Positions 1-8,400 of a stretch of 46,456 bases of DNA are shown here, one piece after another. Below the pieces are notes generated by a model. It made no database searches, was not told where the DNA came from, and worked only from the letters and a program-made list of their open reading frames with translations. Position numbers and translations under genes: made by a program. Numbering within the stretch: position 1 is the stretch's first letter; every line of letters begins with the position of its first letter. The stretch is from Sphingomonas sp. Leaf21 (GTDB lineage Bacteria > Pseudomonadota > Alphaproteobacteria > Sphingomonadales > Sphingomonadaceae): the NCBI RefSeq assembly GCF_916858675.1, contig NZ_CAKASM010000029.1, forward strand, positions 1-46,456. Reading direction: 5' to 3'.

Positions 1-1
1 G

Positions 2-1060
2 GCGGCGGGGCGGATCGCCGAGATGGACGCGCGTGCCGCGACGCTGGACCGCGACGCGGCGGCGCTGGCGGACCGTCCCGCGCACCTCGCCGCCGAGATT
101 GCCACGCTCGCCGCCGCGCACGATGCCGCCAGGCAGGAGGCGGCGCGAACCCAGGCGGAGGAAGCCGATGCCGAGCGCGATCAGCGTGCGGCGGAGGCCG
201 CGCATGGGCAGGCGAATACCCTTCTTTCCACTGCTCGTGAGGCGCGTGCGGGAGCGCTGGCGCGGCTGGAGAATCACGAATTGCGCCGCGTCGAACTGGG
301 CCGGGTATCGGGCGAGCGCTTCGCCTGCCCCGCGCCGGTCCTTCCCGAAAAGCTCGGCTTCACCGGCGCAGGGGTCGGCTCGCCGCAGGTCGAGGCGGCC
401 GCGCACGACAAGCTGTCGGCCGACCGCGAACGGATCGGCCCGGTCAATCTTGTCGCCGAACAGGAACTGGCGGAGCTGGAGGCGAGTGGCGCCGCCAATG
501 CGGCCGAGCGCGAGGATCTGGTCCAGGCGGTGGCGCGGCTGCGTGCCTCGATCGGACTGCTCAACCGCGAGGGGCGGCAAAGGCTGCTCACCGCGTTCGA
601 GGCAGTGAACGGGCATTTCCAGGCACTGTTCGCCACGCTGTTCGACGGCGGATCGGCGCATCTGGCGCTGATCGACTCGGACGACCCGCTGGAGGCCGGG
701 CTGGAGATCATGGCGCAGCCGCCGGGCAAGCGGCTCCAGTCGCTGACGCTGTTGTCGGGCGGCGAACAGGCGCTGACGGCGGTGGCGCTGATCTTCGGGC
801 TGTTCCTGACCAACCCCGCGCCGATCTGCGTGCTGGACGAGGTCGATGCGCCGCTCGACGATGCCAATATCGACCGCTTCTGCGGGCTGCTCGAGCGGAT
901 GGCGCGCGATACCGACACCCGCTACCTGATCGTCACCCACAATGCGGTGACGATGAGCCGGATGCACAGGCTGTTCGGCGTGACCATGATCGAACGCGGC
1001 GTCAGCCGACTGGTGTCCGTGGATCTGCAAGCGGCGGAGACGCTGCTCGCGGCGGAGTGA
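2..1060 (+). CDS. smc: Chromosome segregation protein SMC, C-terminal part (5' end outside window)
   Basis: This is the C-terminal portion of the SMC ATPase, which dimerises through a hinge and works with ScpA/ScpB to condense and segregate chromosomes. The reading frame is open from base 2, so the start lies upstream of the window. About 100 Ala/Glu/Arg-rich residues of coiled coil come first, followed by the C-terminal head. The ABC signature LLSGGEQAL lies near base 750, the Walker B/D-loop stretch VLDEVDAPLDD near 830, and the switch histidine in YLIVTHNAVTMSRM near 925. The order coiled coil, then signature, then Walker B is that of an SMC C-terminal half and not of a transporter ATPase. 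The gene ends in TGA, directly followed by a hairpin. Confidence 0.93.
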   Translation, partial: AAGRIAEMDARAATLDRDAAALADRPAHLAAEIATLAAAHDAARQEAARTQAEEADAERDQRAAEAAHGQANTLLSTAREARAGALARLENHELRRVELGRVSGERFACPAPVLPEKLGFTGAGVGSPQVEAAAHDKLSADRERIGPVNLVAEQELAELEASGAANAAEREDLVQAVARLRASIGLLNREGRQRLLTAFEAVNGHFQALFATLFDGGSAHLALIDSDDPLEAGLEIMAQPPGKRLQSLTLLSGGEQALTAVALIFGLFLTNPAPICVLDEVDAPLDDANIDRFCGLLERMARDTDTRYLIVTHNAVTMSRMHRLFGVTMIERGVSRLVSVDLQAAETLLAAE

Positions 1061-1096
1061 CCCATTCCTCCCAAGTTTTGCCTGGCGAGGAATGGG
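1061..1096. terminator. Convergent hairpin between smc and the PhzF gene
   Basis: A perfect 10-bp inverted repeat, CCCATTCCTC (1061-1070) and GAGGAATGGG (1087-1096), starts immediately after the smc stop and just before the stop of the leftward PhzF gene. The position between convergent genes suggests a bidirectional terminator. There is only a short T run (CTTT) on the plus side, so efficiency is uncertain. Its ATTCCTC/GAGGAAT arms resemble the ends of the REP-like elements near 10.2 and 41.4 kb. Confidence 0.5.
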
Positions 1097-1101
1097 GCCT
1101 T

Positions 1102-1905
1102 TCAAGGCAGCAGGAACACCCCCTCGATCACCGTCACGCAGGCTCCGCCCAGGATCACCCGCTCCCCATCCATCCGACAGGTCAGCCGCCCGCCGCGCGC
1201 GCTCGCCTGTTCGGCGACGAACGACGCGCGACCCAGCTTCGCCGTCCAATAGGGCGTCAGCACCGCATGGGCCGCACCGGTCACCGGATCCTCATCGATC
1301 GCGAAGGCGGGGACGAAGACGCGGCTGACCACATCCGCCTCCCCCACGCCGCCGCGAGCGGTCAGGATGACGACATAGCGCCCCGCCCTCGCGAGCGCCG
1401 CGAAGTCGGGCGTGCAGCCACGCACCTTCGCCGCATCGTCCGTCACGATCAGGGCGTAGCCAGCCGGATGGAGCAGCGTTTCGACAGGCTCGCCGATGCC
1501 GAGAGCCGTTACCATCTCGGGCAGCGCCTGGGGCACCGGCGTCCGCTCTGGCAGCGACAGGCTGTAGCCCAGGCCGTCGCGCGCGACCTCCAGCACCCCC
1601 GCGCGACGCGTCGCGAAGCGCACGCGCTCGAGCGTCGTGTCCGACGACAGCACGACATGCCCGCTCGCCAGCGTGGCGTGGCCGCACATCTCCACCTCGT
1701 CGCCCGGCGTGAACCAGCGCAGTTCGAACTCCGCCGCCTGCCCGTCGCCCGGCACCAGAAAGGCCGTCTCCGACAGGTTGTTCTCCTGCGCGATCCTCAG
1801 CAGCACGGCATCGTCGAGCCAGGCGGACAGCGTCATCACCGCCGCGGGATTGCCACCGAACGCCGTGTCGGCGAAGGCGTCGACCTGGGTGAAGGGGATG
1901 CGCAT
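1102..1905 (-). CDS. PhzF family isomerase/epimerase
   Basis: A member of the PhzF/diaminopimelate-epimerase-fold family, named after phenazine biosynthesis; most bacterial members act on unknown substrates. Visible hallmarks are the N-terminal VDAFADTAFGGNPAAV stretch, the catalytic glutamate in NNLSETAF (Glu46), the TPGDEVEMCGHATLA segment (second half of the active site) and DEDPVTGAAHAVL near the C terminus. Its 267 residues fit the family. The ATG at 1905 shares its A with the TGA of the upstream CDF transporter, so the two are probably translationally coupled; a TTG one codon upstream is a weaker start. No other phenazine gene is present, so a role in phenazine synthesis should not be assumed. 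Confidence 0.88.
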   Translation of the reverse strand: MRIPFTQVDAFADTAFGGNPAAVMTLSAWLDDAVLLRIAQENNLSETAFLVPGDGQAAEFELRWFTPGDEVEMCGHATLASGHVVLSSDTTLERVRFATRRAGVLEVARDGLGYSLSLPERTPVPQALPEMVTALGIGEPVETLLHPAGYALIVTDDAAKVRGCTPDFAALARAGRYVVILTARGGVGEADVVSRVFVPAFAIDEDPVTGAAHAVLTPYWTAKLGRASFVAEQASARGGRLTCRMDGERVILGGACVTVIEGVFLLP

Positions 1906-2855
1906 CAATAGACCCGCTTGCCGAACCAGTGCGGCGTGACATCCGCCTCGACCAGCGGATTGTCGGTGTCGACATGGCCCTCGGGATCGAGGTGGATGAG
2001 CACCTCGACCTTGGGGAAGCTGCGACGCAGCGCCCGCTCGACACCTTCGACCACGTCATGCGCGGCGGCGACGGTCATGTCGCGGTCGACCTCCATGTGG
2101 AATTGCGCGAAGTCGTGGCTGCCCGAACGGCGGGTGCGGAAGTCGTGGATCCCCTTCAACCCCGGCTGGCGCGCGGCGACGTCGAGAAAGGCCGCGCGCT
2201 GGTCGTCGGACCATTCCTTGTCCATCAACTGGTCGATCGCCGTCGACGACGCCTGGAACGCGCCCCACGCGAGCCACAAGGCGATGGCGATGCCGAAGAT
2301 CGGATCGGCGCCGTGCCAGCCGAAATACTGGTCCAGCACCATCGCGACGATGACCGATCCGTTGAGCAGCACGTCCGACTGGTAATGGACGTTGTCGGCC
2401 AGAATCGCGACCGACCCGGTCCGCTGGATCACGCTGCGCTGATAGGCGAGCAGCACCATCGTCGCCAGGATCGCGACCACCGACACGCCGATGCCGAATT
2501 CGGCGTCGGTCGTGGGATTGTCCGCACCCAGCGCCATCACCGCGCGCCAGGCGATCCCGCCCGCCGAGGCGGTTATCAGCGCGACCTGGAACAGCGCCGC
2601 GAGCGCCTCCGCCTTGCCATGGCCGAAACGGTGGTCATGGTCGGCGGGCGTCGCCGCCAGCCGCACGCCGTAGAGCGTCACGAGGCTGGCGAGCAGGTCC
2701 AGCGCGGTGTCGGCGAGCGAGCCGAGCATCGCGACCGAGCCCGTCCGCCACGCGGCGAACCCCTTGAGCGCCAGCAGGAACAGCGCCATCGCGACGCTGG
2801 CCAGCGCCGCACGCGTGGCGAGAGGGATGACCTTCTTGCGTTCGTCCTGCGTCAC
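1905..2855 (-). CDS. Cation diffusion facilitator (FieF-like divalent metal efflux)
   Basis: An inner-membrane CDF transporter that exports divalent metal (Zn2+, Fe2+ or similar) in exchange for protons. The six-helix membrane domain carries the family's metal site: Asp49 and Asp53 in SLADTALD on helix 2, and His157 and Asp161 in LADNVHYQSD on helix 5. These have the same spacing as FieF Asp45/Asp49/His153/Asp157. The HDHRFGHGKAEALAAL motif follows helix 2, and a cytoplasmic ferredoxin-like domain containing HFDIH-like HFHMEVDRD and HLDPEGHVD segments forms the C terminus. The start is GTG at 2855, inside the end of pdxH (4-base GTGA overlap). The next gene overlaps its stop, so pdxH, this gene and PhzF form one unit. 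Confidence 0.93.
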   Translation of the reverse strand: MTQDERKKVIPLATRAALASVAMALFLLALKGFAAWRTGSVAMLGSLADTALDLLASLVTLYGVRLAATPADHDHRFGHGKAEALAALFQVALITASAGGIAWRAVMALGADNPTTDAEFGIGVSVVAILATMVLLAYQRSVIQRTGSVAILADNVHYQSDVLLNGSVIVAMVLDQYFGWHGADPIFGIAIALWLAWGAFQASSTAIDQLMDKEWSDDQRAAFLDVAARQPGLKGIHDFRTRRSGSHDFAQFHMEVDRDMTVAAAHDVVEGVERALRRSFPKVEVLIHLDPEGHVDTDNPLVEADVTPHWFGKRVY

Positions 2856-3445
2856 GGAAACAGCAATCCTTCGTCCCAGCCACCCTGGCTGGTTTTGGTG
2901 AAGACGCGGCGCTCATGCAGCCGATGCTCGCGGTCGAGCCAGAATTCGATGCGCACGGGCGCGACGCGGTAGCCGCCCCAATGCGGCGGGCGCGGTACGT
3001 CGCCGCCCTCGAAACGCGTGCGCATCGCCTCGAACCGCGCCTCGAACGTCTCGCGCGCGTCGAGCGGGCGCGACTGGTCCGAGGCCCAGGCGCCGAGCTG
3101 CGAATCCCGCCCCCGGCTCGCGAAATAGGCGTCCGACTCGGCGTCCGACACGCGGGTCACCGGCCCCTCGATACGGATCTGGCGGCGCAGCGACTTCCAG
3201 TGGAACAGCAAGGCGGCCTTGCTGCCCTCACCCAGTTCCTGTGCCTTGCGGCTCTCGCGGTTGGTGTAGAAGACGAATCCCCGCGGATCATGCCCCTTGA
3301 GCAGCACCATCCGGACCGAGGGCTGGCCGGTCGAATCGACCGTCGCCAGCGCCATCGCATTGGAGTCGTTGGGTTCGCTCGTCCGCGCTTCGGCGAACCA
3401 TCGGTCGAACAGGGCAAAGGGATCGTCAGCCATGCGCGCGTCCAT
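2852..3445 (-). CDS. pdxH: Pyridoxamine 5'-phosphate oxidase
   Basis: FMN-dependent enzyme that oxidises pyridoxine or pyridoxamine 5'-phosphate to pyridoxal 5'-phosphate, the last step of vitamin B6 synthesis and salvage. The protein has the FMN/phosphate-binding segment RMVLLKGHDPRGFVFYTN, the LFHWKSLRRQIRIEG strand, QLGAWASDQS, and the C-terminal RLHERRVF...W...LLFP pattern. The start is ambiguous: ATG at 3445 gives 197 residues, ATG at 3433 (MADDPFALF) gives 193 and may be nearer to the family norm; neither has a strong Shine-Dalgarno. It is the first gene of a leftward unit with the CDF transporter and PhzF gene, and is divergent from the ATP-grasp gene at 3596. Confidence 0.93.
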   Translation of the reverse strand: MDARMADDPFALFDRWFAEARTSEPNDSNAMALATVDSTGQPSVRMVLLKGHDPRGFVFYTNRESRKAQELGEGSKAALLFHWKSLRRQIRIEGPVTRVSDAESDAYFASRGRDSQLGAWASDQSRPLDARETFEARFEAMRTRFEGGDVPRPPHWGGYRVAPVRIEFWLDREHRLHERRVFTKTSQGGWDEGLLFP

Positions 3446-3595
3446 ACGCCCGTGCCGGACGAAAACCAATGTCGCGAACGGAAACGCTGAATCACCGGCG
3501 CGCCCCGCCTGGGCCCGTGTTTTCCACCCGCAAGTCGGCCGAATGCCCAATCATCTGTTGCAACCTGGCACCGATACGGCGATTTTCCCGCCCCG

Positions 3596-6067
3596 ATGGA
3601 CCCCAGCGTCACGCCCTCCCAAGATAGCCAGGCGCAGGCCGCCGCCTGGATCGCCGCCTATCGTCAGGCCGCGACGGCCAACGCCGACGTGCTGGCGGGA
3701 TCGAGCGATCCGGCCTGGCGCGCGATGCTGGAGGAACTGGCGGCGGTCGCCAGCAACCTGGCCCATGCCCGCGAACGGGTGCAGCGCCACGCCGCCGATA
3801 TCGGCACCGGCTTCCGCATCATCGGCGAAACCGACGAGCGCCCCTGGCCCGTCTCGCCCGTCCCGCTGCTGATCGACACGCGCGAATGGGCCGGGATCGA
3901 GGCGGGGGTCCGGCAACGCGCCGGCCTGCTGGAGGCGATCCTCGCCGATCTCTACGGCTCCGGCGACCTGGTACGACAGGGCCATATCCCCGCCGCACTG
4001 GCCACCGGCAGCCCCTATTTCCTTCGCCCGATGGTCGGCGTCACCCCGCCGGGCGGCCATCATCTGAGCTTCGTCGCCTTCGATCTGGCGCGGGGTCCCG
4101 ATGGCGAATGGCGGGTACTCGCCGATCACCTGCGCAATCCGGCGGGCGCGGGCTATGCGCTGGAGAACCGACTGGCGGTCAGCCGGACGCTGGGCGGCCT
4201 GCAGAACCGGCTGAACGTGCAGCGCCACGCCCCCTTCTTCGCCGCCTTCCGTGCCGGACTGGCCGCGCAATGCCGCCGCGCCGACCCGCGAATCGGGCTG
4301 CTGACGCCGGGCCGGTTCAACCCCAGCTATCCCGAGCAGGCGCATCTGGCGCGCTATCTCGGCCTGCTGCTGGTCGAGGGCGCGGACCTCGCCGCGATCG
4401 AGGGGCAGGTCTATGTCCGCACCGTCGCCGGGCTGAAGCGGATCGACGCGCTGTGGCGGCGGCTCGATCCCCGGATGCTCGACCCGCTGGCCTTCGACAG
4501 CCATTCGCAGATCGGCGTGCCCGGCCTGATCGACGCCTATGTCGAGGGGCAGGTGGTGATCGCCAATGCCCCCGGTGCGGGCGTGCTGGAAAGCCCGGCC
4601 TTCTCCGCCTTCCTGCCGGTGCTCGCCAGGCAGATGCTCGGCCAGCCACTCGCGCTGCCGACGATCGCGACCTGGTGGTGCGGTGGGTCGGAGCAGGCCG
4701 GGCATGTCCTCGCCAATCTCGACACCATGCTCATCGCCCCCGCCTTCGGCCTCAAGCCCCTGGGCCTGCCCGATGGGGCGCAGGCGGGCGCGAGCCTGTC
4801 CGCCGACGCGCGCGCGGCGCTCATCGCCGACATGGCGCGGCGACCGCAGGATTATGTCGGGCAGGAGATGGTCCGCCTGTCGACCATGCCCGTCGTCATC
4901 GGCGACCGGCTGGAACCGCGCCCCTTCACGCTTCGCGTCTTCGCCGCGCGCGATGCCGAGGGGCAGTGGACCGTCCTGCCCGGCGGGTTCGGGCGGATCG
5001 GCGATCATCCGGAAGCGACCGCCGCGATGATCGGTGAGGGGCTGTGGTCCGCCGATGTGTGTATCCACGGACCCGAGCCGGTCGCGCCGATGTCGCTGCT
5101 CGCCGCGCCCGACTCCCTCCACGTCCGCCGCAATCCGGGCACCCTGCCCAGCCGGGTCGCCGACAATTTCTTCTGGCTCGGCCGCTATATGGAGCGGGGC
5201 GAGGCGCTGCTCGCCGCGATCCGGGTTATGCTGGGCAATTCGATCGACGTCGATGGCGGCGCGGCGCTCGACCCGCGCACCGTCGGGCGGCTGGTCGGCC
5301 TGATCGCCGGGGGCGGCGCGGCGCCGCATCCCGACAGCCTGCACCGCGCCGCGCTGACCCAGTTCGCGCGCACCGCGATGGAGGATGAGGGGTGGCACTC
5401 GGTCGCGCGCATCAACCGCCTCGCGCGCGGGATCAGCGAGGGTTCGCGCGACCGGCTGTCAGCCGACATGGTCCGCCTGCTCGAGGCCCCCTTCCCCAGC
5501 CATGTCGGCATGCTCGATCGCGCCGGTTCGCTCCAGCGCCGCTATGCCGCGATCGCCGGCCTGTCGGCGGAGCATATGGTACGCACGACCGCCTGGCGCT
5601 TCCACGATCTCGGCCGCCGGGTGGAGCGGGCGATGGCGGTGGCGCGCGCCACGCGACTATTCGGCATGGCGGGCGCGTCGGCGGACGACCTGTCCACCCT
5701 GCTCGACCTCGCCAACAGCCAAATCAGCTATCGACAGCGCTATCCGACCGGCCTCGCGCGCGTCGCGGTGGTCGATCTCGTCGCGCTCGATCCCAACAAC
5801 CCGCGCGCGCTCGCCTATCAGACGGTGCGGATCGCCGAGTGCCTGGCACGCCTGCCCATCCTGTCCGACGACGACATGACCGAGCCGCAACAGGCACAGG
5901 CGATCGCCATCCGTGCCGCGATCGAGACGGCGGACGCGCGCACCCTCGACGCCGATACGCTGGGCGATGTCGAGCGGCGGCTGGGCCTGTTGTCGGAGGC
6001 GATCGCCCGGCGCTATTTCCTGCAGGGTGCGGAACCCTTGCGCGCGGGGGGGCTGACCCTCGCATGA
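3596..6067 (+). CDS. Circularly permuted ATP-grasp / alpha-E fusion protein
   Basis: An 823-residue fusion of two domains often encoded by separate genes. Residues of about 80-490 are a circularly permuted type-2 ATP-grasp domain (former DUF404/DUF407); visible segments are GHHLSFVAFDLARGPDGEWRV, ENRLAVSRTLGG, the GEQ/QEMVRLSTMP stretch and PFTLRVFAARD...LPGGFGRIG. From about residue 508 an alpha-E domain (former DUF403) begins with PSRVADNFFWLGRYMERGE. ATP-grasp enzymes ligate a carboxylate to an amine via an acyl-phosphate, and comparative genomics predicts that this pair makes or attaches a peptide-like tag. The stop overlaps the start of a transglutaminase-like gene (ATGA), a partnership seen in many genomes. 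Substrate unknown. Confidence 0.9.
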   Translation: MDPSVTPSQDSQAQAAAWIAAYRQAATANADVLAGSSDPAWRAMLEELAAVASNLAHARERVQRHAADIGTGFRIIGETDERPWPVSPVPLLIDTREWAGIEAGVRQRAGLLEAILADLYGSGDLVRQGHIPAALATGSPYFLRPMVGVTPPGGHHLSFVAFDLARGPDGEWRVLADHLRNPAGAGYALENRLAVSRTLGGLQNRLNVQRHAPFFAAFRAGLAAQCRRADPRIGLLTPGRFNPSYPEQAHLARYLGLLLVEGADLAAIEGQVYVRTVAGLKRIDALWRRLDPRMLDPLAFDSHSQIGVPGLIDAYVEGQVVIANAPGAGVLESPAFSAFLPVLARQMLGQPLALPTIATWWCGGSEQAGHVLANLDTMLIAPAFGLKPLGLPDGAQAGASLSADARAALIADMARRPQDYVGQEMVRLSTMPVVIGDRLEPRPFTLRVFAARDAEGQWTVLPGGFGRIGDHPEATAAMIGEGLWSADVCIHGPEPVAPMSLLAAPDSLHVRRNPGTLPSRVADNFFWLGRYMERGEALLAAIRVMLGNSIDVDGGAALDPRTVGRLVGLIAGGGAAPHPDSLHRAALTQFARTAMEDEGWHSVARINRLARGISEGSRDRLSADMVRLLEAPFPSHVGMLDRAGSLQRRYAAIAGLSAEHMVRTTAWRFHDLGRRVERAMAVARATRLFGMAGASADDLSTLLDLANSQISYRQRYPTGLARVAVVDLVALDPNNPRALAYQTVRIAECLARLPILSDDDMTEPQQAQAIAIRAAIETADARTLDADTLGDVERRLGLLSEAIARRYFLQGAEPLRAGGLTLA

Positions 6068-6972
6068 CAAAGGGGCGCATGATCTACGATATCCGCCATA
6101 TCACCCGCTTCGATTATGGCGCGCAGGTCAAATATGCGCGTTGCAACCTGCGGCTGAAGCCGATCGACTGGCCGGGCCAGACGCTCGAAAGCTACGACCT
6201 CGTCGTCGAGCCGGTCGGCCGCACCCGCGCCGCACATGCCGAGGCTGGGCTGGCGCATGTCACGCGGCTGGTCGTCGACCGTCCGGTGCGCAGCCTGACG
6301 ATCGAAAGCCGCGCGCGGATGCGGGTCGAGCGGCCGGTGCCGATGCCCTCGGCCAACGACCCGACCCTGGCCGAGGTGTCGTCCCTCGCCCGGTCGAGCC
6401 GCGACCTGTCGGCGGCGGGGCCCGCCAATTACATCTTCCCCTCGCCGCTCATCCCGCTCGACCCCGCCATTGCCGAATGGTGCGCGGCCGACCTGTCGCC
6501 GGAACGCGGCGCGCTCGACGCGGGCTTCGCGCTGGCGAACCGCATCCAGCGCGAATTCGCCTTCGACCCCGCCGCGACGCTGGTCGACACGCCCCCGGCC
6601 GAGGCCTTTCGCCAGCGGCGCGGCGTGTGCCAGGACTTTGCGCAGATCATGATTACCGGGCTGCGTGCGGCGGGCATCCCCGCGGCCTATGCGTCGGGCT
6701 ATATCCGCACCCTGCCGCCGCCGGGCCAGGCACGGCTGGTCGGCGCGGACGCGACCCATGCCTGGGTGCTGATCTGGGGCGGGCCGGAGCATGGCTGGGT
6801 CGGCGTCGATCCCACCAACGGCATCTGGATGGCGGGCGACCACATCATCGTCGCGGTCGGCCGCGACTATGCCGAGATCGCGCCGGTCGACGGTGTGGTG
6901 CTGGGGTCGGGGGCGCAGAAGATGGACGTCAGCGTGGACGTCGCACCCGTGGAGGACATGGCGGCGGGGTAG
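6064..6972 (+). CDS. Transglutaminase-like cysteine protease family protein
   Basis: A transglutaminase-fold protein with an N-terminal beta domain (IYDIRHITRFDYGAQV), which is typical of the group linked to alpha-E/ATP-grasp genes. With the start at 6064 the predicted catalytic triad is Cys189 (RGVCQDFAQ), His232 (DATHAWV) and Asp249 (GVDPTNG). Such proteins may cleave or form amide bonds; the activity of this subgroup is not established. Two starts are possible: ATG 6064, which overlaps the upstream stop as ATGA (302 residues), and ATG 6079 (MIYDIRH), preceded by AAAGGGG. No signal peptide is visible, so it probably acts in the cytoplasm with the preceding ligase-like protein. The Anbu peptidase that often accompanies this pair is absent from the window. 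Confidence 0.9.
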   Translation: MTKGRMIYDIRHITRFDYGAQVKYARCNLRLKPIDWPGQTLESYDLVVEPVGRTRAAHAEAGLAHVTRLVVDRPVRSLTIESRARMRVERPVPMPSANDPTLAEVSSLARSSRDLSAAGPANYIFPSPLIPLDPAIAEWCAADLSPERGALDAGFALANRIQREFAFDPAATLVDTPPAEAFRQRRGVCQDFAQIMITGLRAAGIPAAYASGYIRTLPPPGQARLVGADATHAWVLIWGGPEHGWVGVDPTNGIWMAGDHIIVAVGRDYAEIAPVDGVVLGSGAQKMDVSVDVAPVEDMAAG

Positions 6973-7102
6973 GCCCGGTGGTCACGCCCTCGCCCGTCGG
7001 CACGTCCGTTCGCACCGGATGAAGTCGGACTTCGCGCTCTCACCTCGCCACGAGCGTCATCCCGCAGGCGCCCACTTCGTCGAGGCCGATCAGGGACAGG
7101 CC

Positions 7103-7345
7103 TTACCCCTCCTCGGTCACCGCATTGGGATTGTCCTTGTCCGGGTCCGACTTGCCACCCTTGCCGTGATAGGCCGTTCCGCTCTGGCCGCCGTGGAAGT
7201 CGCCGTCGCGCTCGGGTACGCCTTCATAGCCGCCGCCCTGGCTCTCGCCGCCATGCTTGCCGGGGGTATCCGAGACGCCATCGATGGCGCCCTTTTTGCC
7301 GTCCTTTGGCCCGTCCTTCGGCATCGCCTGCATCGGCTGGGTCAT
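7103..7345 (-). CDS. Small hydrophilic Gly/Lys/Asp-rich protein
   Basis: An 80-residue protein starting MTQPMQAMPKDGPKDGKK and made almost entirely of charged and small residues (GKHGGESQGGGYEGVPERD, HGKGGKSDPDKDNPNA), with no cysteine and no membrane segment. It is likely to be disordered. The start is chosen because GAAGGAGAAGG sits just upstream of the ATG; an in-frame start farther upstream has no such support. I recognise no domain. Short hydrophilic proteins of this kind are commonly stress-induced in alphaproteobacteria, and the upstream sequence holds a near-consensus EcfG promoter (7369-7394), which points the same way. Function unknown. Confidence 0.6.
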   Translation of the reverse strand: MTQPMQAMPKDGPKDGKKGAIDGVSDTPGKHGGESQGGGYEGVPERDGDFHGGQSGTAYHGKGGKSDPDKDNPNAVTEEG

Positions 7346-7368
7346 GATCCTTCTCCTTCTCGCGCTGC

Positions 7369-7394
7369 AACGCATGGGAACCGGATTGCGCTCC
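7369..7394 (-). promoter_or_regulatory. Possible EcfG-type (general stress) promoter for the small Gly/Lys-rich gene
   Basis: On the minus strand GGAGC (7394-7390) is followed after 17 bases by CGTT (7372-7369). The alphaproteobacterial general-stress consensus is GGAAC-N16/17-CGTT, so this is one mismatch from it in the -35 element with a correct spacer. The -10 end lies 24 bases before the ATG at 7345. One mismatch in a GC-rich genome can arise by chance, so this is a candidate only. Confidence 0.4.
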
Positions 7395-7445
7395 GACGCG
7401 GACTTCCCCACATAGATCGGTAATACACTGCCAACGGGGAACAGA

Positions 7446-8393
7446 GTGGCCGATCCATATCAGACGCTGGGCGTAAGCCGCACGGCCAGCGAAGCCGATA
7501 TCAAGAAAGCCTATCGCAAGCTGGCGAAGGAACTGCATCCCGACCGCAACAAGGACAATCCCAAGGCGGCCGAGAAATTCAGCCAGGTCACCAACGCCTA
7601 TGACCTGCTCAACGACAAGGACAAGCGCGCCCGCTTCGATCGCGGCGAGATCGATGGGGACGGCAATCCGGCATCGCCCTTCGGCTATGGCGGTGGCGCT
7701 GGCGGGTTCGGCGGCGGCGGCCCGCGTCCGGGCGGCGCGGGCGGTTTCCGACAGCAGTTCGACTTTGGCGGCGAGGGTGCCGACATGTCGGACATCTTCG
7801 AGGGGATGTTCGGTGGCGCCGGGCGCGGCGGTTTCAGCGGTGGCTTCGGTGGTGGGGGCCGCCGGTCGGCGCAGAAGGGCGCGACGATCAACTATGCGCT
7901 CAAGGTGCCCTTCATCGACGCGGCGACGCTCAGCCCGCAGCGGGTGACGCTCGGCGATGGAAAGACCATCGACCTGAAGCTCCCGGCCGGCGTGGAGAAC
8001 GGCACCCAGATGCGGCTGGCGGGCAAGGGCGAGCCCAGTCCCGGCGGCGCGGGCGATGCGATCGTCACGATCGAGGTCAGCCCGCATGGCTTCTTCACCC
8101 GCGACGGCGACGATGTCCGCCTGGACCTGCCGATTTCGCTGACCGAAGCGGTGTTGGGCGGCCAGGTGAAGGTGCCGACCGTCGAGCGTCCGGTGATGCT
8201 GACCGTCCCCAAGGGCACGACCTCGGGCAAGACGCTGCGCCTGAAGGGCAAGGGGTTCCACAGGAAGTCTGGCGGACGTGGCGACCAGTTGATCACGCTG
8301 ATCGTCGACCTGCCCGCCGATGATGCCGAGCTGCAACGCTTCGCCGCCGAATGGAAGGATGCCAGGAACCCGAGGGCCGCCATGGGCGTCTGA
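7446..8393 (+). CDS. DnaJ C-terminal domain protein (CbpA-like co-chaperone)
   Basis: A 315-residue J-domain co-chaperone that stimulates Hsp70 (DnaK) ATPase. Residues 1-65 form the J domain with the obligatory His31-Pro32-Asp33 (KELHPDRN). A Gly/Phe-rich linker spans about residues 78-140. The C-terminal substrate-binding domains follow (VTLGDGKTIDLKLPAGVENG, GLAGKGEPSP-like, VTVPKGTTSGKTLRLKGKG). The cysteine-rich zinc finger of true DnaJ is missing, so this is a type II J protein, nearer to CbpA than to DnaJ. Start is GTG at 7446; the family's usual N terminus (xDPYxxLGVSRxAS) begins right there. Confidence 0.92.
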   Translation: MADPYQTLGVSRTASEADIKKAYRKLAKELHPDRNKDNPKAAEKFSQVTNAYDLLNDKDKRARFDRGEIDGDGNPASPFGYGGGAGGFGGGGPRPGGAGGFRQQFDFGGEGADMSDIFEGMFGGAGRGGFSGGFGGGGRRSAQKGATINYALKVPFIDAATLSPQRVTLGDGKTIDLKLPAGVENGTQMRLAGKGEPSPGGAGDAIVTIEVSPHGFFTRDGDDVRLDLPISLTEAVLGGQVKVPTVERPVMLTVPKGTTSGKTLRLKGKGFHRKSGGRGDQLITLIVDLPADDAELQRFAAEWKDARNPRAAMGV

Positions 8394-8400
8394 TCGTTCC

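Noticed and set aside
1102..1905. Phenazine biosynthesis locus
   Set aside because: A lone PhzF-family gene coupled to pdxH and a metal exporter; no other phz gene is present.
3551..5398. A 615-codon open frame opposite the ATP-grasp/alpha-E gene
   Set aside because: No recognisable domain and low-quality composition; the plus strand carries the conserved protein.
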